Translations under genes and position numbers: made by a program
Shown: in pieces, positions 55,863 to 64,000 of the stretch
Position numbering within the stretch: position 1 is the stretch's first letter
How the letters are laid out: the number at the start of each line of letters is the position of its first letter
Assembly: GCA_009763385.1 (NCBI GenBank)
Contig: CM019827.1
Span: forward strand, 112,681,204 to 112,745,203
Direction: 5' to 3'
Source: Coix lacryma-jobi var. lacryma-jobi
Taxonomy: Eukaryota > Streptophyta > Magnoliopsida > Poales > Poaceae
DNA: 64,000 nt
The notes under the pieces: generated by a model
Told to the model about the DNA's origin: nothing
What the model saw: only the letters and a program-made list of their open reading frames with translations
Database searches by the model: none

Positions 55863-57766
55863 TGTTAACACTGGATTTTGGTCAACATTGAGAAGATGAC
55901 AGGTGGACCCAATGAGCAGTGAGAAGAGCATTCGGTAGACGGCCAAGCGGTCGGTTACTCCATTCGGGAAATAGATATGGCAAGAGAAGCTGATCACGAG
56001 GATAATCGACCATGACCGTAAAAGATTAAACAAGTATTCAAGAATCAGAGGGGTCTGATCTCATTGGCCAGGAGTTGGATTTGGTGGCGTTGTGATGTGG
56101 CAAGCAAGCAAAGAAGGCAATTTAAATATAAATATGTATAAAGCATGCATGTCTCGACGTCCAGTTCAATATTTAGCATAAATGGCTTCACGATGAAGGA
56201 AAGGCTAGAAGACGGCGTGCATGTCCAGTGTGCGGAGATGGGCGTATAAGGCATTCGGCAAGTATCCATGCGGTCGGCTAGTTTCCAAGGATTCAGCAAC
56301 TGCTTATGCGGTCGGCTATTCTGAGAAAAAGGGAGTTTCTGTTGAAACGACGAGAGCAAGAGCCGATCGGGCAACAAAATTGCGACAATTAAGGCAATAA
56401 AGTTTCCGAAGGGAGTTAAAGGCCAAAAATGTAGTATTTTCCATTAACGTTTCATAGTCGTGTCCTTTTAGGACTTGTATCGCGTCCAGGGTATAAATAT
56501 AAACCCTTGGCTATTGTAAAAAGTGTTCACAACCACATCAATACAAATCGGCCCTGTGCCATCTTTGAGTCCTTTGTCGTGTCGTCGAGTTCTTCGAGAG
56601 GAATCATCGATCTGTCGACCTCCGTAAGTCCCGGCAACCTTGTTATCATGTCAAGTATCATGCGGTGGATTTAGATGTGATGCAAGAAGTCTTGTTTGTT
56701 TGCAATGGTCGTGCGGCGGACCTTTGCTAATGATCAAGAAATCTTCGCTTGTGCTTTGCTTATGAATAGGTACCGTGCGGCAGGCGTTTATTCATATGTT
56801 TAGCAAAAGCGAGATAGTTATCGGCTCTATTAGATTTGGCAAGATCTAGTAGATTCATTAAGTTATCATGTGTTGCATGGTTTATTTAATTCTGTAACAC
56901 TCTCTTTTGCCCAATCTAGATTGATCTTTGTTCGGCCTTGCTTCACAAGTTTACTTGTGTTCTAATAATTGCACAATCATGATGGCCGAATCAATTTACA
57001 ATCTAGGTTGTCACATGTTGTGGGTTCATGCATGTCAATCACGTTTGAGCTTTGATAAAACTAGGTATCATGCGGCAGATGCAAGTTTTAGATTGGTTTA
57101 ATCATGCTTGTTTGTATGTTCCTTCTCCATGGACCCCAACTCGGCTTGTTTGCCGAGCTTGGTTAAGCTTGCACGAGTAATGAGTGTTTGTAGATCTGTT
57201 CAGATATATACATGCTTTTAGCTTTTTATTGTTAGATTGTATCATGCGGTGGATAAATCTGACAGTAGGAAGTGGCGTAAACTTATAGTGAGTATTACCT
57301 TGCTTGGGTTTATGCTTGACGGATTTATGAAGATTAGACGTGCGGCAGACTAGTTGGATTAACCTATGCATGTGTTGTTTGAATAGATTTATATTTGCAA
57401 GTTACCTGTTTATAATTCTTTACGTCTTGATGATGTATTCAAGCATGTCTTTTTCCTACATGTGTTTTCGGCAACCAGCGCGTTTATATGCTTTCTTTTC
57501 GTATTTGTCGAATAACCTTATAAACATGTTCAGCAGACAGCTTCTATAGTTGTATGCTGTTGTGAGTGGCTTTAGAGCCGTAAACATGGAACTGTATGGT
57601 CTCATCCGGCATGTTCTAGTTTTATTCTCACAGTTTTATCCCTTGTTGGCTTTTAGGTCAAACCGACTGGCACGTCTCCGGATTCCAAACCGTCCGGGCA
57701 CCCGATTGAAGCCACACTTTTTCTGGCTTGTTGTGTGTGAGGCGTGGACCACATTTTGCTTTAACA
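55863..57766 (+). repeat. Element D 5' LTR
   Basis: 1904 bp. A TATA box (GTATAAATATAAA) lies at 56491-56503, followed about 30 nt later by a plausible start region. Downstream it holds six spaced copies of a TATCATGCGGYRGA-like motif (near 56661, 56713, 56777, 57069, 57243 and 57340). Confidence 0.9.
56491..56503 (+). promoter_or_regulatory. Element D TATA box
   Basis: GTATAAATATAAA, preceded by CGCGTCCAGG and followed by CCCTTGGCTATTG. The same promoter is present in the 3' LTR near 62077. Confidence 0.7.
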
Positions 57767-60700
57767 CACTTTTTGGCACGCCCGGTGGGACAACAATCAT
57801 TTGATCGAACATCAGATCCTCTCCAAATATTTGTCACTTTCAGATCGCGATGAGATGATGTTTAACTTTTATTTTATCAATAAAAGTTCGGCCGAAAGAA
57901 GTGACAAAGACAAAGTGCAATATAATTTGATGAAGAACTTTCCAGTAAAATCAGTTTGATGGCCGATATCATGATAAGTCAAAAAAAAGAGAAGTATTGG
58001 TTGATTTTATCAGAAGCTATGAACAAAGTGTCAGTGATGCATCGGCTAAAGAAAGAACAACATGCACGTTGTAAAAGGAAGATTTCCATAGAGATGTTCA
58101 AAGAGGTGAAGTCCAAACTCAGATTTACTTTGCATGCTGCTATAAATAGCCGGTTGATTATCAAGAGGTCATACGTCAGCGGAGGGAAGTTGGCCGATAG
58201 CTTATCTGCATGACATCTTTGGAATCGGTTGTTCAGGAAAGAAATCAGTGGATACAACAACACAAGAAAAATATACTAATTGGCCGATATGCATACAGTA
58301 ATCGGCTGGAGTTATCATCGTCACGCAAAGAATCAGCCCCGAATATTAAGGATATTCAGAGTATATTTTTCTAGCATTGATATAGTTTGCCGAAAATCAA
58401 GGTATCAGACGACGACAGTTGATTAAGGCATGGTGTTGAGGCAAGGGGACTGAATTGTTTATTTGATTAATGGAATTAATCAAGTGATAATCGAGCTTTT
58501 GTTGACATGTCCAAGCATGATAAATCAAGACATTATAATAGCCGGACTTGAAACCCACGTTCGGCTGAACAGCAACATGTTAACAACTACAATTTCTTCG
58601 ACCTTCCCGGATTTGCCGATAACCTGGTTCACCATACCATCATGCTCACGGCAACAATTCGCTATTGCTGAATATACAGATAATTGATAGAAGAAAGAGG
58701 TTGATGTCTATGAAATTTGGAAGTCCAATTATAATTATAGACTTGGGGGCCAGCTCCCAATCGGCTAAAGTGGATGAAAAGTCAGAAGTTCAAATCAATT
58801 GAATTTGGTGCATCAAGGTTATCAATTCAGGAAGAATAAATTCGGAAGGAAGGATTTAGAGGCCATTTGTCAATTTCTAATCCAATGATGAGGAGATAAT
58901 TGGTATTGAAGTTGTTCTGGCTGATGGGTGAACTGGTCTGAGACGAAGAGACACCAGCCTGTGCTTGTTAAAAACAGAAGTATTAATGGGTGCAAGGTAG
59001 ATTGCAGCTGCAATTGTTTGTGCATAAACACAATCCATGCGTACAGTGCTATCATTTGACACTAGATATTGGTCAGTCGGTGACTTTAACAAAAGCTCCA
59101 TTGGCCACTGGAAGAGCCGATTACTCGGTGAAGCACACCGTTGCTACTGACCAGACCTAAATTCGCATACGTTTATTCCCAAAAATCTGAGTCACGTTAG
59201 ATGAAGATCGTCGGCGGCTCAAAGATAATACCAAGCAGTTCCTCAGGTTCTCTTACAAGCCTTCTACAAGATCAGGTCAGAGCAGAAGCATATAAAGATT
59301 CTAGATGCAGCAGCCGATAAGCACACTTATGAAAATATCATTATACACATATTCCAAGAAGAACACTTATTGGTTTGGAGCGAAAGAGTGTACATGCACA
59401 TATGAAGAACTAATGAGAAGAAAAAACATAAGGTGAACATGCTCAAATTCCTACATCAACTAGACTCGGGAGGGGCCTGAACCTCATCGTGCACGCATCT
59501 GTGCACCGCCGAACTCGTATTCGTCCTCTACGGCACACTCAACTTCATCAAAAATGACGTTCTTCGAAGCTATCATGAGTTACCTAACAGCATGCTCACC
59601 TAAAGCATTCCAGTTCCTCAACAAGAAGAAAGTCAAAGGCATACTAAGCAAAAGCCGATAAGACAGAACCTTCGGCTCCTATTAATATAACTTTACCTTT
59701 CCCTGAGTAACACAAAGCTCAATCTGGGGATAAGGTTACGAAAGGCCACATCAGAGGCACAAAGGACGTTAGCAACCGGACGGCCGATAGAAGACCATCG
59801 GCTAAAACGTTTTCAGCACACTTCATATTGAAAGAGATACTTTTGCTGATGGCCTTGAATAAGGTGGTGCCAACAAGACACATGCAATGGTGACAAGTTC
59901 ACTTATAGTCAGAACAGCTACAAGATCTGAAGCAGTCAGTCATTTGCAGAAGAAGAATTGACGTTTATGATTGGCTTCAAATATTTTCAACCCATATTCG
60001 GCGAAGACATCTCGGATGAAAGAAAGAAGGACACCAGTGAATCATCGATTACGCCGCTGTGACTACGTGTCAGGGGGCCTGAGATCAACACGCACACATC
60101 GTACAGCATCGAGCGATTCATCATGAAGAAGGACAAGACGAATGGCTACTTCATCTTCAATGGTGGTTTGTGTAATTTTACCCTCGCTTCTCTAATAATT
60201 TCAGAGCTTAAAATTAAAATCATTAAAAAGCGAAACCTCTCATGTTGCGTCTCCGCACTAAAAAAACCTTAAAAAAATTCACTCTATGAATATGTGATAT
60301 AAATATTTTGGGTTATCCATTGTTGAAATGATAAATAGATGCTCTGTTTTATGTTTCACCTGTGTCTGGTTTATAACTTTGATTTCTTTAAGATTTGGGT
60401 CTAGTGGTTATTATATTTATCTTGAAGTCTTTGAAATTTGTGGGTTGCATAGAATTTAAACTTTGTCTGAAAGTAGTTGTGGGATATGAATAGAGGTAGA
60501 ATTTGCTATGACATTATTCTGAGAGATACTTGAAATTCGGAGATTTAATGAAATAATAAAATTTACTTAATGTCATATTGAGCATTGTCAAATCATTATG
60601 ACTACTAGTTGAGATTATAGTCATATTCTCAAGATCAAGATTCACGTACACGTTATAAACTAATAAGTATTTTGCATGTGCATTCTCTTTCTGATTAAAA

Positions 60701-61447
60701 ATATGAGACTATTCTATACATCTCCGAAATAAAAGCGACGAACATGTGTCCGCCAGAACTGAAAAAAAGGTCAAGTGACCGCCCAAATAAAATATGAAAA
60801 AGAAAAGATCAAGTGACCGCCAAATAAAATAAAAGATGGCCGAAGGCCCAGTAGCCTCATAATTTTAAAAGGTAGGGAGAATGACATATGCAAAAGAAAA
60901 AGTAATAAAATATTCACTTGCACTTCTTGATCTAGGTTTATGGCTTGTATCTCCTTATGGTCGAGTCTTTGACTTTGCAATATTATGTGATACGATTTTA
61001 TATAAAGATAATGATAAAAACTCCGGATGAAAAGTGATCAAGGGGTAAAAGATAAGCATTTCTGTAGCTATTCTGTTTTGCAATTGCTCGAGGAATCAGT
61101 GAGAACTAAAGCCCCATAATTAAAGAGACGGGTGGATGAGTAAGGTACCATTTTATTCAAGTTTAAAAGAAATCTTGGTTATAAAATATGATACTTTTGA
61201 GGTGTAGTCGGCATTGCAGCATCTTCTGATCAATAAAATGGAAGAACTATAATATTTATACACATATACATTTGTAACTAACTTGTTTCCACGTGTATTG
61301 GAGAATTATTGTTTTATAGACAAAATTGTGGAAACATGGTGAGAAAATGTTATTGCTATCAGTGGATTTCTTGGCTTTTTGAAGAAGACCAACAGAGATC
61401 AAATAGTTCGAAGCATGACAATTCATACTCCAAACTAGGGGGGCCTG
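57767..61447 (+). other. Element D interior, no gene seen
   Basis: Starts with the primer-like site and ends with a polypurine tract at about 61434-61447. It is rich in GGCCGAT and TCGGCTA words over the first 2.3 kb, then AT-rich from 60150. No conserved retroelement domain in any frame. A CTGACGTGTCAGGGGGCC-like segment near 60060 resembles a second purine tract. Confidence 0.7.
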
Positions 61448-63350
61448 TGTTAACACTGGATTTTGGTCAATATTGAGAAGATGACAGGTGGACCCAATGA
61501 GCAGTGAGAAGAGCATTCGGTAGACGGCCAAGCGGTCGGTTACTCCATTTAGGAAATAGATATGGCAAGAGAAGCTGATCAAGAGGATAATCGACCATGA
61601 CCGTAAAAGATTAAACAAGTATTCAAGAATCAGAGGGGTCTGATCTCATTGGCCAGGAGTTGGGTTTGGTGGCATTGTGATGTGGCAAGCAAGCAAAGAA
61701 GGCAATTTAAATATAAATATGTATAAAGCATGCATGTCTCGACGTCCAGTTCTATATTTAGCATAAATGGCTTCACGATGAAGGAAAGGCTAGAAGACGG
61801 CGTGCATGTCCAGTGTGCGGAGATGGGAGTATAAGGCATTCGGCAAGTATCCATGCGGTCGGCTAGTTTCCAAGGATTCAGCAACTGCTTATGCGGTCGG
61901 CTATTCTGAGAAAAAGGGAGTTTTCGTTGAAACGACGGGAGCAAGAGCCGATCGGGCAACAAAATTGCGACAGTTAAGGCAATAAAGTTTCCGAAGGGAG
62001 TTAAAGGACAAAAATGTAGTATTTTCCTTTAACGTTTCATAGTCGTGTCCTTTTAGGACTTGTATCGTGTCCAGGGTATAAATATAAACCCTTGGCTATT
62101 GTAAAAAGTGTTCACAACCCCATCAATACAAATCGGCCCGTGCCATCTTCGAGTCCTTTGTCGTGTCGTCGAGTTCTTCGAGAGGAATCATCGATCCGTC
62201 GACCTCCGTAAGTCTCGGCAACCTTGTTATCATGTCTAGTATCATGCGGTGGATTTAGATGTGATGCAAGTAGTCTTGTTTGTTTGCAATGGTCGTGCGG
62301 CGGACCTTTGCTAATGATCAAGAAGTCTTCGCTTGTGCTTTGCTTATGAATAGGTACCGTGCGGCAGGCGTTTATTCATATGTTTAGCAAAAGCGAGATA
62401 GTTATCGGCTCTATTAGATTTGGCAAGATCTAGTAGATTCATTAAGTTATCATGTGTTGCATGGTTTATTTAATTCTGTAACACTCTCTTTTGCCCAATC
62501 TAGATTGATCTTTGTTCGGCCTTGGTTCACAAGTTTACTTGTGTTCCAATAATTGCACAATCATGATGGCCGAATCAATTTCCAATCTAGGTTGTCACAT
62601 GTTGTGGGTTCATGCATGTCAATCACGTTTGAGCTTTGATAAAACTAGGTATCGTGTGGCAGATGCAGGTTTTAGATTGGTTTAATCATGCTTGTTTGTA
62701 TGTTCCTTCTCCATGGACCCCAACTCGGCTTGTTTGCCGAGCTTGGTTAAGCTTGCACGAGTAATGAGTGTTTGTAGATCTGTTCAGATATATACATGCT
62801 TTTAGCTTTTTATTGTTAGATTGTATCATGCGGTGGATTGATCTGACCGTAGGAAGTGGCGTAAACTTATAGTGAGTATTACCTTGCTTGGGTTTATGCT
62901 TGACGGGTTTATGAAGATTAGACGTGCGGCAGACTAGTTGGATTAACCTATGCATGTGCTGTTTGAATAGATTTATATTCGCAAGTTACCTATTTATAAT
63001 TCTTTACGTCTTGATGATGTATTCAAGCATGTCTTTTTCCTACATGTGTTTTCGGCAACCAGCGCGTTTATATGCTTTCTTTTTGTATTTGTTGAATAAC
63101 CATATAAACATGTTCAGCAGACAGCTTCAATAGCTGTATGCTGTTGTGAGTGGCTTCAGAGCCATAAACATGGAACTGTCTGGTCTCATCCGGCAGGTTC
63201 TAGTTTTATTCTCACAGTTTTATCCCATGTTGGCTTTCAGGTCAAACCGACTGGCACGTCTCCGGATTCCAAACCGTCCGGGCACCCGATTGAAGCCACG
63301 CTTTTTTCGGCTTGCTGTGTGTGAGGCGCGGACCACATTTTGCGTCAACA
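61448..63350 (+). repeat. Element D 3' LTR
   Basis: 1903 bp, near identical to the 5' LTR, followed by TSD CATTG. Confidence 0.9.
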
Positions 63351-63355
63351 CATTG

Positions 63356-64000
63356 CATATGCATGTGTGTTATTTGCCGTTTCTTTTCGGTTAAGCTTGA
63401 GCAACCGCTGTGTTCGTCCACCGCTAGGGGGAGCATTTGAGGCTCTGAATGGTTGAGACCCCTAGTTTTGGTGGCCACATGTTGTCTCCTCAGGATTTAT
63501 TGCCTATTTTTCTCTAAAAAGGATATATAGCCTATGGCAAAATATTTGTAAAATTGAGGGTTTATGCGAGGATGCTCATACTAGGTTCCAACTAGTGTTT
63601 ATTTGCTTCTTATTTGAGTTGGAACTTGGTTGGGAGAGGGAGCCACAACGAAGATCTTTGAATCTGCCCAAAATGCCGATGCCCCCCACTGTAGGCAGCT
63701 CCGGCTGAAACAGTGATGGGGTAGCGTCCGATGTGTCCCCATCGGCGCGTCTGAGGCCTCATCGTGCCAAGACACAGGACGCGTCTGATGTCATTTTGGC
63801 GATTTTGGAGCTCTATGAGTGGACATCGGGGCGTCCGATGTCATTTTGGCGATTCTGGAGCTCTCTGTGTGGACATCGGGGCGTCCGATGTGATCACATC
63901 GGCGCGTCTGATGCCCCTTTAAGCGGCGCGTTGAGTTCCTTTCTCTAGTGTCTTGGTCCCACACATCATATCCATCTCTTTGTCCTCCTCGCATCCGAGC
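63356..64000 (+). repeat. Element C polypurine tract and probable 3' LTR start (cut by window edge)
   Basis: After D the C sequence resumes. CGCTAGGGGGAGCA (63422-63435) is polypurine-like, and a TG at 63438 is the likely LTR start. The following 560 bp move from AT-rich to a cluster of GCGTCCGATG/CATCGGCGCG motifs (63725-63915), the same motif type as the C 5' LTR, but no clean base-by-base alignment to 43591-44300 could be made. It may be a strongly diverged partner or part of another related LTR. Confidence 0.45.

Larger units (their letters stand above)
55863..63350 (+). mobile_element. Element D: large non-coding LTR retrotransposon
   Basis: TSD CATTG at 55858-55862 and 63351-63355. LTRs of 1904 and 1903 bp start TGTTAACACTGG and end AACA. 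A gypsy-style primer site (TTTTTGGCACGCCCGGTGGG, from 57770) follows the left LTR, and a polypurine tract (CTAGGGGGGCC) precedes the right LTR, so orientation is plus. The 3.7-kb interior has no RT, integrase or protease frame; the longest frames are below 95 codons. This fits a large retrotransposon derivative mobilised in trans. The LTRs differ by few substitutions, so it is much younger than C. Confidence 0.9.
43591..63437 (+). mobile_element. Element C: old Sirevirus-type copia element, interrupted three times
   Basis: Primer site ATTGGTATCGGAGC at 45088-45101, gag, pol and a 3' region. It is interrupted by K (46695-47666), G (50052-54131) and D (55863-63350). Removing each interruption with one TSD restores reading frame across gag and pol, so the pieces are one element. 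Four nonsense codons, a compensated frameshift pair and an RNase H active-site change show that it is long dead. The 5' LTR start is uncertain. The 3' LTR probably begins near 63438 and runs off the window. Confidence 0.85.

Overview
The window reads as transposon-dense, gene-poor DNA from the nuclear genome of a grass, most likely a panicoid of the maize/sorghum/sugarcane/Miscanthus type (inferred from the element families, not proven). No conserved single-copy host gene was recognised. Almost everything can be assigned to eight transposable elements, several nested. Exact target-site duplications (TSDs) give their boundaries and order of arrival.

Layout. 1-5.7 kb: degraded LTR fragments and repeats. 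5.8-9.5 kb: a CACTA-type terminus, a four-exon minus-strand gene model and a duplicated 190-bp segment. 9.503-14.322 kb: element F, a non-coding minus-strand LTR element (TSD CCACC) that split the leader of a two-exon plus-strand gene (14.370-15.262 kb). From about 15.66 kb to 43.587 kb lies a CACTA element (E, minus strand) with a TNP2-like transposase. Its last exon was split by Sirevirus-type copia element B (+, 15.790-38.971 kb, TSD AGGTT). B was then split, 11 bp before the end of its 5' LTR, by a related element A in the opposite orientation (17.868-29.500 kb, TSD CTTTC). A and B therefore form an inverted repeat with arms of about 9.5 kb around a 2.07-kb spacer.

43.6 kb to the window edge: an older copia element C (+) of the same broad lineage, with gag and pol. 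It is interrupted by a hAT-like element K inside gag, a non-coding minus-strand LTR element G (TSD ATCAC) inside pol, and a non-coding plus-strand LTR element D (55.863-63.350 kb, TSD CATTG) in its 3' region.

A, B and C share an initiator-Met-type primer site, a long Gag with two CCHC knuckles, and the pol order protease-integrase-RT-RNase H. Their LTRs carry short CGGAC/GTCCG inverted motifs and a C-rich block near the 3' end. A and B also have several polypurine tracts. Their gag/pol junctions share a TAG|GT motif resembling a splice site. A is nearly intact (one frameshift, one nonsense codon); B and C are more decayed. F, G and D encode no recognisable protein and would depend on enzymes from other elements.
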